5,630 bases of DNA from the NCBI GenBank assembly GCA_002705385.1, contig PAFO01000025.1, positions 30,029 through 35,658 on the forward strand, read 5' to 3'. Each line of letters begins with the position of its first letter. The stretch's first letter is position 1. The notes under the pieces are model-generated. The model had not been told where the DNA came from, did no database searches, and was given only the letters and a program-made list of their open reading frames with translations. Shown piece after piece: positions 1-5,630 of the stretch. This DNA is from Flavobacteriaceae bacterium. GTDB lineage: Bacteria > Bacteroidota > Bacteroidia > Flavobacteriales > Flavobacteriaceae. The translations under genes and the position numbers were made by a program.

Positions 1-778
1 TTTGCATACCTACTTCTATTGCAATTGTCTTGGCAGCCCTCCAGTTTTTTAAAAGACCTAAACTGATTAAAAACCCCAATACAAATCCAATTAGGTGTAA
101 ACATATTAAAGCCAAAATCAACAAAACTCCTGAACTCAAAATGATTTCTTTTCCCTGCCCTACTATACTGGCAACAATCATGCAGATTAATAACACAGCA
201 GTTGGAGGAGCAAAAGGCACAATTTTATTTGCTGTTTTAGGCAAGAAATTATTAATAAATACTCCAAGAGAAACTGGTACAAGGACAACTTTAAGGGTAC
301 TGTAAAAAAGACCTTCAGCAGGAATCTCAAGATAGCTACCTGATAATTGTAAGGTTAAAAAAGGAGTCATTATAATTGCAGCAAGAGTAGAGCAAGCGGT
401 CATGGTAACTGACAAGGCAACATCTGCCCTGGCTAAGTATGCGATTACATTAGATGCAGTACCACCAGGACAAGAAGCGACTAAAATCATTCCCACAGCA
501 AAAAAAGAAGGCAAATGAAAGAGTATAGCAAGTCCCCAACCCATTAGTGGCATTATTACAAATTGCATCCCCAACCCCAGAAAGACAGTCTTTGGGGAAC
601 TAATCACCTGAAAAAAGTCACCAGTTTTAAGTGTAAGCCCCATACCTAGCATTATAACTCCTAAACCTAAGGTAATTAATGATCCATTAAACCATGTAAA
701 AAGTGAAGGATAAATAAGACTAATAACAGCAAAAACTGTTACAATCCAAGGGAAATTAGCGGTGATTTTATTAGACAT
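1..778 (-). CDS. Bile acid:sodium symporter (BASS) family transporter, C-terminus cut by window edge
   Basis: This is a polytopic inner-membrane protein of the BASS family, which uses the sodium gradient to import organic anions such as bile acids, pantoate or 2-keto acids. The exact substrate cannot be told. The 259 visible residues are mostly hydrophobic segments. They include the family motifs GMGLTLK (about 45-51) and ASCPGGTASN (101-110), a polar helix SVTMTACST (123-131), and IEVGMQ at the window edge (254-259). Q72, S109, N110, S123, T127, E255 and Q259 sit where, from memory, sodium ligands lie in structures of bacterial ASBT homologues, so transport looks intact. Family members usually have about 300-330 residues, so roughly 50 are missing beyond base 1. 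The start at 778 is preceded by an A-rich stretch. An in-frame ATG at 796, directly after a stop codon, would add six residues and cannot be excluded. The gene is divergent from the hexosaminidase gene. Confidence 0.9.
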   Translation of the reverse strand, partial: MSNKITANFPWIVTVFAVISLIYPSLFTWFNGSLITLGLGVIMLGMGLTLKTGDFFQVISSPKTVFLGLGMQFVIMPLMGWGLAILFHLPSFFAVGMILVASCPGGTASNVIAYLARADVALSVTMTACSTLAAIIMTPFLTLQLSGSYLEIPAEGLFYSTLKVVLVPVSLGVFINNFLPKTANKIVPFAPPTAVLLICMIVASIVGQGKEIILSSGVLLILALICLHLIGFVLGFLISLGLLKNWRAAKTIAIEVGMQ

Positions 779-972
779 AGTATTATTTTTTCTCATTTAA
801 TTCGAGAATTGAAATATAATATTAATACTATTATGTTTATGAACTTATAAAATTATTTACAAAGACAAATTATGTAATTTTATTTTTCGTACTAAGATTA
901 AAAAAGCATAAATAGAAGAAACACAACATCAGGTAAAACCAGTATATGCTTTAAAAAAATTGAAGGAAGCGA

Positions 973-989
973 ATTAACGATTCGTTAAT
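973..989. promoter_or_regulatory. Perfect 8-1-8 palindrome, candidate operator
   Basis: ATTAACGA and its exact reverse complement TCGTTAAT flank a single central T, giving a 17-bp perfect inverted repeat. This size and symmetry fit a site for a dimeric helix-turn-helix repressor. It lies about 200 bp from each divergent start codon and about 100 bp upstream of the candidate hexosaminidase promoter. A one-base loop makes an RNA hairpin or terminator unlikely. No regulator gene lies in the window, so binding is inferred from symmetry alone. Confidence 0.4.
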
Positions 990-1090
990 AGAATGCAGTT
1001 AAACAGTAATTTAATGTTGAAAGTTTCTTAGACAAATACGAGCCAATCCTTTTTTCATTTGTATTGACCCAAATTATTATTAAAGTCTCT

Positions 1091-1122
1091 TTTGTTAAAA
1101 ATGTGTACGTAAAATATTTTTA
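1091..1122 (+). promoter_or_regulatory. Candidate Bacteroidota-type promoter for the hexosaminidase gene
   Basis: TTTG at 1091-1094 is followed after 20 bases by TATTTTTA at 1115-1122. This matches seven of eight positions of the -7 element TAnnTTTG known for the primary sigma factor of Bacteroidetes, with a spacing in the usual range. Transcription would begin near 1127-1130, leaving a leader of about 50 bases. The region is so AT-rich that a chance match is possible. Confidence 0.35.
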
Positions 1123-1160
1123 TAAAAATTGATGAGATATGACAATTTAATTCCATATTT

Positions 1161-1180
1161 AAAAAATTAAAAATTAAATA
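1161..1180 (+). promoter_or_regulatory. A-rich translation initiation region without Shine-Dalgarno
   Basis: The 20 bases before the hexosaminidase start codon contain only A and T, made of repeated AAAATTA-like units, with no GGAGG-like motif. An unstructured A-rich leader is the usual initiation signal in Bacteroidota. It supports the ATG at 1181 as the start, as does the lipoprotein signal peptide that begins there. Confidence 0.45.
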
Positions 1181-3316
1181 ATGCAACATTTCAAGTTTTT
1201 AAAAACAGTTATTTTAACTTTTACTATCAGTATTATTGGATGTTCATCTCCAAGCTCTAAAACAGAAAACAATTTTCTTTTACTTCCTTCTGTATCTGAA
1301 ATCAATTTCACGAATCAAAATTCAATGATAGATATAGACATCTTGAATTTTGCATATAGTCCAACCGGAGATTCACTTCCTATTCGTTATGGATCAACCA
1401 AAAAATTAAAAATAGCTGATCTAGCTGAGGACTCCCAAATTGAGTTTAGTATCTTATCCCATGAAAATCAAGTTTCGGAATCCTATTCTCTCGAAATTGA
1501 ATCCAATAAAATTAAAATTGAAGCCCAGGATAAAGCAGGCTTGTTTTATGCTTTCGTTACACTTAACCAATTGTTAGAAGACGCTCGTAATCAACAATTA
1601 ACCCTACCATTAGTTAAAATAAAGGATTCACCCAAAATAGCGTTTCGCCCAATCCATATAGACGTAAAGCATCATTTAGAGAAGAAAAGTTACTATTTCG
1701 ATCTAATTGATGAACTAGCCCAACTTAAAATCAATGGTATTATTATAGAAATTGAAGATAAATTAAAATATAAAAGAAGACCTGAAGTTGCCTCTCAAGA
1801 CGCGCTTTCAATAGAAGAATGGAAAGCAATTAGTAATTATGCACTGAATCGAAACATAAAAATTAGCCCATTGGTTCAGGGCTTAGGACATGCTTCCTTT
1901 GTCCTTAAACACGAAAAAAATTTACATCTAAGGGATAATCCTAAAAGTGATTGGGCTTTTAATCCTCTTAATCCAGAAACTTATAGCCTACAGTATGACT
2001 TATATTTAGATGCTTTTGAAGCTTTTCCTCATGGAAAATATCTTCATGTAGGAGGAGATGAGGTTCATACTACAGGGAGAAAAAGTGGTAAAAGTGCTTT
2101 AGAGCTTAACTTAATATGGTTAAATAAAGTATGTAGTTTTGCTGCCGAGCATGATCGGATTCCAATTTTTTGGGACGATATGCCACTTAAACAAGCAGGC
2201 TTGATGGGTCCAATTTACGATGCAAATATGCCATCTATTAAAGTGGATTCTATTTGGAAAGCTAATGAACCTAATTTGAATCGTTTTATTGATCAATTCC
2301 CTAAAAACTGTGTTTATATGAGATGGAATTATCATCTGGCAGAATCCTACGGAAACGGTAAAGCCATGGATTGGTTTTCAACTAACGGATTTAGTGTTAT
2401 GGGGGCTACTGCTGGGCAAACACGATGGACCTTAATGCCACAAAGAGAAAGTAATATTGACCAAATTCGTGTTTTTGCTGAGCAATCAATTACTAGAAAT
2501 TATAACGGCTTATTGTTAACTCTTTGGGATGATGATTCTCCACATTTCGAATTGTATAAAAGAGGAATTTCAGCTTTTGCTGAATTTACATGGGGGGGGT
2601 TAAATCGTTCCAAACCTGAATTTAAAAAAGTGTATAGGCACCGTATATTTGGCTCTGATTTTAAATCTGAAGAATACGCATTTATTGACAGACTTGACAA
2701 ACCTGTAGCATTGTGGACCAATCTTTTAGTTGAAAACGGTACACATAGAAATGCATTAAACCAGGTAAAAAATCCAATCGATGAGCACATCATCGACTTA
2801 CCTGAATTTGACAAAAAAGGTTCTTGGACTCAAAAGTACTCCAAACGTTTGGCAGAGTTACAAATACAATCAATAGAATTAAATAAAATTCGAAAAACTA
2901 TAACTTTAATTCAAACTGAAAGTGCTTCTGCAAAATATAACTTGGAGATTTATAATGAGGTGATAAACTTGGTTGACTATAATTTTAAGCTAATGAAATC
3001 ATTGAGAGCATTTGACAATGCTCGATTACCCGACGATGAAATTAAATTGATTGAGAATATGAAAAGTTTAGTTGAAGAATTTGATATAGTTAGAGAACAA
3101 TTTGAAGAAGTGTATGGCGAAACAAGGATTTTGAATAAACCAGATAATTATATTTTAGATCAAGATCACCACCGACACCCTGCAAATCAGTCTATAAATT
3201 TTGATTGGCAGTTCACAGCAGAATTAATGCTACTCACAAAAATTAAAAATCACATAAAAACACATGTGTCATGGGAAGAAGGCACAAAAGCTATTATTCA
3301 GAAAATGCAAAAATAA
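1181..3316 (+). CDS. Lipoprotein beta-N-acetylhexosaminidase, GH20 family, hexosaminidase D-like
   Basis: This 711-residue enzyme is predicted to hydrolyse terminal beta-linked N-acetylhexosamine (GlcNAc or GalNAc) from glycans at the cell envelope. Residues 1-21 form a lipoprotein signal peptide with lipobox IIGC and lipidated C21. Residues about 80-150 resemble the GH20 N-terminal alpha/beta domain, with a DKAGLFYAFVTLNQLL-type helix. The catalytic barrel runs from about 152 to 480: R156 in FRPIHIDVK, IEIEDK (190-194), PLVQGLGH (230-237), HVGGDEV (289-295) with the catalytic pair D293-E294, FWDDM (330-334) and LTLWDDD (446-452). GH20 enzymes use substrate-assisted catalysis, in which the Asp orients the acetamido group and the Glu is the general acid/base. 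The motifs IEIED, PLVQ-GH--FVLKH and HLR follow human hexosaminidase D, as I recall it, more closely than classical HexA or chitobiase. Residues about 500-711 are charged and probably helical, with no domain I recognise. No partner genes for glycan uptake (SusC/SusD) are adjacent. Confidence 0.88.
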   Translation: MQHFKFLKTVILTFTISIIGCSSPSSKTENNFLLLPSVSEINFTNQNSMIDIDILNFAYSPTGDSLPIRYGSTKKLKIADLAEDSQIEFSILSHENQVSESYSLEIESNKIKIEAQDKAGLFYAFVTLNQLLEDARNQQLTLPLVKIKDSPKIAFRPIHIDVKHHLEKKSYYFDLIDELAQLKINGIIIEIEDKLKYKRRPEVASQDALSIEEWKAISNYALNRNIKISPLVQGLGHASFVLKHEKNLHLRDNPKSDWAFNPLNPETYSLQYDLYLDAFEAFPHGKYLHVGGDEVHTTGRKSGKSALELNLIWLNKVCSFAAEHDRIPIFWDDMPLKQAGLMGPIYDANMPSIKVDSIWKANEPNLNRFIDQFPKNCVYMRWNYHLAESYGNGKAMDWFSTNGFSVMGATAGQTRWTLMPQRESNIDQIRVFAEQSITRNYNGLLLTLWDDDSPHFELYKRGISAFAEFTWGGLNRSKPEFKKVYRHRIFGSDFKSEEYAFIDRLDKPVALWTNLLVENGTHRNALNQVKNPIDEHIIDLPEFDKKGSWTQKYSKRLAELQIQSIELNKIRKTITLIQTESASAKYNLEIYNEVINLVDYNFKLMKSLRAFDNARLPDDEIKLIENMKSLVEEFDIVREQFEEVYGETRILNKPDNYILDQDHHRHPANQSINFDWQFTAELMLLTKIKNHIKTHVSWEEGTKAIIQKMQK

Positions 3317-3334
3317 TGGATAATGTTTTAAAGA

Positions 3335-3360
3335 GTCCTGAAAAAGGACAATTTTAATTT
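3335..3360. terminator. Weak hairpin in the convergent gap, possible bidirectional terminator
   Basis: GTCCT (3335-3339) pairs with AGGAC (3345-3349) around a five-base loop and is followed on the plus strand by a T-rich run, AATTTTAATTT. It lies 18 bases after the hexosaminidase stop and 57 bases beyond the accC stop. On the minus strand it is followed by TCTTTAAAA, a poorer tail. The stem is only five pairs, so the prediction is modest. It is the best termination candidate in the 90-bp gap between the converging genes. Confidence 0.4.
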
Positions 3361-3406
3361 AGCTTATGAATTGATTTTTGATATTGATAAAAACTTTTGA
3401 GACCTT

Positions 3407-4747
3407 TTAATTATCCATTGAAAAATCTTCCATAAATTTTGTAGTGTAGTTGCCTTTTATATAATCAGGATGACTCATTAACTTTAGATGAAATGGGATA
3501 GTTGTTTTAACACCTTCAATTATAAATTCCTCCAAAGCTCTTTTCATTTTACTTATTGCCCCTTCTCTAGTTTGAGCAGTAGTTATAAGTTTTGCAATCA
3601 TAGAATCATAATGTGGAGGGATTATATATCCACTGTAAACGTGAGTGTCTAGACGTATGCCGTGTCCACCAGGAAAATGTAAAGTTGAGATAGCCCCTGG
3701 ACTGGGTCTAAAGTCGTTATAGGGATCTTCAGCATTAATTCTACATTCTATAGAGTGGAGTTTAGGGAAGTAATTTTTACCTGAGATTTTTTCTCCAGAA
3801 GCGACTTTAATTTGTTCATGGATCAAATCGTAATCAATTACTTGTTCAGTAATGGGATGTTCTACTTGAATTCGAGTATTCATCTCCATAAAATAGAAGT
3901 TTTTGTGTTTATCAACCAAGAATTCAATGGTCCCAGCACCTTCATATTTAATATATTCTGCTGCTTTTACAGCAGCTTCTCCCATTTTTTTTCTTAGTGC
4001 ACTTGTCATAAATGGGGAAGGAGTTTCTTCGGTAAGCTTTTGATGTCTTCTTTGGACAGAACAATCCCTTTCTGAAAGATGGCATGCTCTACCGGTCGAG
4101 TCACCTACAATTTGTATTTCAATATGTCTAGGCTCCTCTATTAATTTTTCCATGTACATACCGTCATTTCCAAATGAAGCGCTTGCTTCTTGGCGAGCAC
4201 TTTCCCATGCTTTTTGAAGCTCATCAGGCTCCCAAACCGCACGCATTCCTTTTCCACCTCCACCAGCAGTTGCTTTTATCATTATGGGATATCCTATTTC
4301 AGAGGCAAGTGATTTAGCTTGTTCTAGAGAATCCAATAATCCTTCTGAACCTTGAATTGTCGGAACACCGGCTGCTTTCATTGTTCCTTTTGCAGAAGCT
4401 TTATCTCCCATTTTATCAATCATACTGGCAGAGGCTCCAATAAATTTTATTTTGTGCTCTTCACAAATTTTTGAAAACTTGGCATTTTCAGATAAAAACC
4501 CATACCCAGGATGAATTGCATCAGCATTTGTGATTTCAGCTGCTGCAATAATATTTGACATCTTAAGATAAGAATCATTACTTTGAGCAGGTCCAATACA
4601 AACTGCTTCATCAGCGAAACGAACGTGTAAACTCTCTGCATCAGCTTTTGAGTATACTGCAACCGTTTTAACTCCAATCTCCTTACAGGTACGAATAATG
4701 CGCATCGCAATTTCTCCACGATTTGCAATTAAAATTTTATTGAACAT
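3407..4747 (-). CDS. accC: Acetyl-CoA carboxylase, biotin carboxylase subunit
   Basis: AccC uses ATP and bicarbonate to carboxylate the biotin carried by AccB, the first half-reaction of acetyl-CoA carboxylase in the cytoplasm. The 446 residues match the usual full length (E. coli about 449). The order is an N-terminal domain with [13 protein letters not shown] (5-17) and [11 protein letters not shown] (79-89), the ATP-grasp domain, and a C-terminal domain. Key residues are present: K116, K158, the glycine-rich loop AGGGGKGMR (161-169), [12 protein letters not shown] (226-237) with C229 and K237, E275, [11 protein letters not shown] (288-298) with E288, N290, R292 and E296, and R336 in ECRINAEDP. 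It starts 9 bp after the accB stop and is probably translated from the same transcript. It appears to be the last gene of the operon. The lack of a fused carrier domain and the adjoining full-length accB argue against a pyruvate or propionyl-CoA carboxylase. Confidence 0.98.
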   Translation of the reverse strand: MFNKILIANRGEIAMRIIRTCKEIGVKTVAVYSKADAESLHVRFADEAVCIGPAQSNDSYLKMSNIIAAAEITNADAIHPGYGFLSENAKFSKICEEHKIKFIGASASMIDKMGDKASAKGTMKAAGVPTIQGSEGLLDSLEQAKSLASEIGYPIMIKATAGGGGKGMRAVWEPDELQKAWESARQEASASFGNDGMYMEKLIEEPRHIEIQIVGDSTGRACHLSERDCSVQRRHQKLTEETPSPFMTSALRKKMGEAAVKAAEYIKYEGAGTIEFLVDKHKNFYFMEMNTRIQVEHPITEQVIDYDLIHEQIKVASGEKISGKNYFPKLHSIECRINAEDPYNDFRPSPGAISTLHFPGGHGIRLDTHVYSGYIIPPHYDSMIAKLITTAQTREGAISKMKRALEEFIIEGVKTTIPFHLKLMSHPDYIKGNYTTKFMEDFSMDN

Positions 4748-4756
4748 CAGACCGAA

Positions 4757-5242
4757 TTAGGATGGGTTAATTACAAATAAAGGCTGGTCAAATTCAACTG
4801 GAGAAGCGTCATCTACAAGAATTTTAACAATTGTTCCACTAATTTCCGATTCAATTTCATTAAAAAGCTTCATGGCTTCAATCACACACAAAACATCACC
4901 GTCCTTAACTGTATCACCAACTTCCACAAATGCAGGTTTGTCTGGGGCAGCTTTACGATAAAAAGTACCTATTATAGGAGATTTGATTGTAATAAGACCA
5001 TTTTCAGAATCAGTTTTATCAACAGGGATGGGAGTAGGAGTTTCAATTGAAGTGGCAACCTGAGAATGAACAGCTTCGTGAGCTGGAATAGTCTGAATTT
5101 GATGAACAATGTCTTTTTCAACTTTTTGTGGATTAGAACCTGTTTTAATTGTAATTTTTACATCTTCCACTTCGAGCTTAACTTCTTGTACTCCTGATTT
5201 GGCAACAAATTTGATTAGATGTTGAATGTCTTTAATATCCAT
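4757..5242 (-). CDS. accB: Acetyl-CoA carboxylase, biotin carboxyl carrier protein
   Basis: AccB carries the biotin that shuttles CO2 from AccC to the AccA/AccD carboxyltransferase to make malonyl-CoA. The protein has 161 residues (E. coli 156). Residues 1-35 (MDIKDIQHLI onward) are the conserved N-terminal segment that contacts AccC. Residues about 36-84 are a flexible Pro/Thr-containing linker. Residues about 85-161 are the biotinyl domain, with SPIIGTFYRKAAPDKPAFVEVGD, which includes the AccB-specific 'thumb' insertion, and the biotinylation motif EAMKL with K125. I chose the ATG at 5242 because the protein then begins as AccB proteins do. A longer frame opening at 5314 would only add 24 residues read from fabH coding sequence. 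The gap to the fabH stop is 13 bp, A-rich on the coding strand and without a Shine-Dalgarno site. A biotin ligase must act on it but is not in the window. Confidence 0.97.
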   Translation of the reverse strand: MDIKDIQHLIKFVAKSGVQEVKLEVEDVKITIKTGSNPQKVEKDIVHQIQTIPAHEAVHSQVATSIETPTPIPVDKTDSENGLITIKSPIIGTFYRKAAPDKPAFVEVGDTVKDGDVLCVIEAMKLFNEIESEISGTIVKILVDDASPVEFDQPLFVINPS

Positions 5243-5255
5243 AAATAATTGTTTT

Positions 5256-5630
5256 TTAATATGCCCAAGTAAGGTAGGCAGCACCCCAAGTAAATCCGCC
5301 ACCAAAAGCAGCAAAGACTAACTTGTCTCCTTTCTTAAATTTTGATTCATTGTCGTTTAATAACAGCGGAATTGTAGCCGCAGTTGTGTTTCCATAAAAG
5401 GCTATATTCATAAGTACTTGATCTTCTCTCAGGCCAATTCTGTTGGCAGTAGCATCAATTATCCTTTTGTTTGCCTGATGAGGGACTAAGTAGCTAATCT
5501 CTTCCCCTTTTAAATTATTTCGTTCCTTAATTTTTTCAGCAGCATAAGCCATTTCAGATACTGCGTATTTAAATACAGTTTTACCTTCTTGAAAAAGGTT
5601 ATGCCAATTATTTTCAAGTGTTTCTTTAGA
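5256..5630 (-). CDS. fabH: Beta-ketoacyl-ACP synthase III, C-terminal part (5' end outside window)
   Basis: FabH condenses acetyl-CoA with malonyl-ACP to give acetoacetyl-ACP, the first step of type II fatty acid chain elongation in the cytoplasm. The 124 residues visible, about the last third of a usual ~330-residue protein, read open to the window edge. They show GKTVFKYAVSEMA (fragment 16-28), the catalytic His in VPHQANKRI (H51), the catalytic Asn in YGNTTAATIP (N81), and the C-terminal glycine-rich strand AAFGGGFTWGAAY. With the catalytic Cys, which lies upstream outside the window, H and N form the Cys-His-Asn triad of this family. The ATG at 5552 is an internal methionine, not the start. 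The gene ends 13 bp before accB. That order is common in Bacteroidota, where rpmF and plsX often lie further upstream. Confidence 0.95.
   Translation of the reverse strand, partial: SKETLENNWHNLFQEGKTVFKYAVSEMAYAAEKIKERNNLKGEEISYLVPHQANKRIIDATANRIGLREDQVLMNIAFYGNTTAATIPLLLNDNESKFKKGDKLVFAAFGGGFTWGAAYLTWAY

Larger units (their letters stand above)
779..1180. other. Divergent intergenic region, about 400 bp, AT-rich
   Basis: This stretch separates the minus-strand transporter from the plus-strand hexosaminidase, so it should hold the promoters of both. I find no open reading frame of credible length in it and no tRNA-like or riboswitch-like fold. It contains a perfect palindrome at 973-989 and a plausible Bacteroidota-type promoter at 1091-1122 facing the hexosaminidase. 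I could not find a convincing -33/-7 pair for the transporter on the minus strand. The base composition is strongly AT, so short promoter-like matches are expected by chance. Confidence 0.6.

Noticed and set aside
30..305. 91-residue plus-strand open frame
   Set aside because: It lies antisense to the BASS transporter, whose minus-strand translation carries clear family motifs; the plus-strand product resembles nothing.
848..869. Possible minus-strand promoter for the transporter (TAATTTTA with TTTG)
   Set aside because: The spacing between the two elements is only about 10 bases, too short for a Bacteroidota promoter.
1064..1092. Sigma-70-like TTGACC box as a promoter for the hexosaminidase
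   Set aside because: No -10-like element occurs at the right distance, and the host appears to use Bacteroidota-type promoters.
2120..2335. 71-residue minus-strand open frame inside the hexosaminidase gene
   Set aside because: It is antisense to conserved GH20 catalytic sequence and has no recognisable features.
2500..2814. 104-residue minus-strand open frame inside the hexosaminidase gene
   Set aside because: It is antisense to the end of the GH20 barrel and has no independent support.
3812..3997. 61-residue plus-strand open frame within accC
   Set aside because: It is antisense to the highly conserved ATP-grasp region of accC.
4447..4728. 93-residue minus-strand open frame in another frame of accC
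   Set aside because: It overlaps the true accC frame in the same direction; its sequence is a frame-shifted reading of conserved AccC residues.
5243..5314. Extended accB start at 5314
   Set aside because: The extra 24 residues come from fabH coding sequence read in another frame, and AccB proteins begin near the MDIKDIQ segment.

Overview
The window is chromosomal DNA from an AT-rich bacterium, most likely a member of the Bacteroidota (Flavobacteriia or Cytophagia type). The support is as follows: start codons are preceded by A-rich stretches rather than clear Shine-Dalgarno sites; there is a candidate TTTG / TAnnTTTG-type promoter; the order fabH-accB-accC is common in that phylum; and a hexosaminidase is exported as a lipoprotein. 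Genus cannot be read from the sequence.

Layout. Bases 1-778 (minus strand) hold most of a bile acid:sodium symporter (BASS) family membrane transporter whose C-terminus runs off the left edge. Bases 779-1180 are a ~400-bp AT-rich divergent intergenic region with a perfect 17-bp palindrome (973-989) and a candidate promoter (1091-1122) facing right. Bases 1181-3316 (plus) encode a 711-residue lipoprotein of glycoside hydrolase family 20. Its catalytic domain looks more like the hexosaminidase D (HEXD) branch than like the classical chitobiase/HexA type. After a short convergent gap with a small hairpin, the minus strand from 5630 down to 3407 carries the 3' end of fabH, then accB and accC in a tight operon with 13- and 9-bp gaps.

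How the genes work together. AccB (biotin carboxyl carrier protein) and AccC (biotin carboxylase) form the first half-reaction of acetyl-CoA carboxylase, which makes malonyl-CoA. FabH (beta-ketoacyl-ACP synthase III) condenses acetyl-CoA with malonyl-ACP to start fatty acid synthesis, so this operon supplies and initiates type II fatty acid synthesis. The carboxyltransferase subunits AccA and AccD and the biotin ligase are not in the window. The lipoprotein hexosaminidase probably trims terminal beta-linked GlcNAc or GalNAc from glycans at the cell envelope. The transporter is divergent from it and there is no direct evidence that the two act together.

I see no mobile element, CRISPR array, RNA gene or clear new multi-gene system. 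The items most worth a second look are the HEXD-like GH20 lipoprotein with its unassigned ~200-residue C-terminal region, and the palindrome in the divergent intergenic region.
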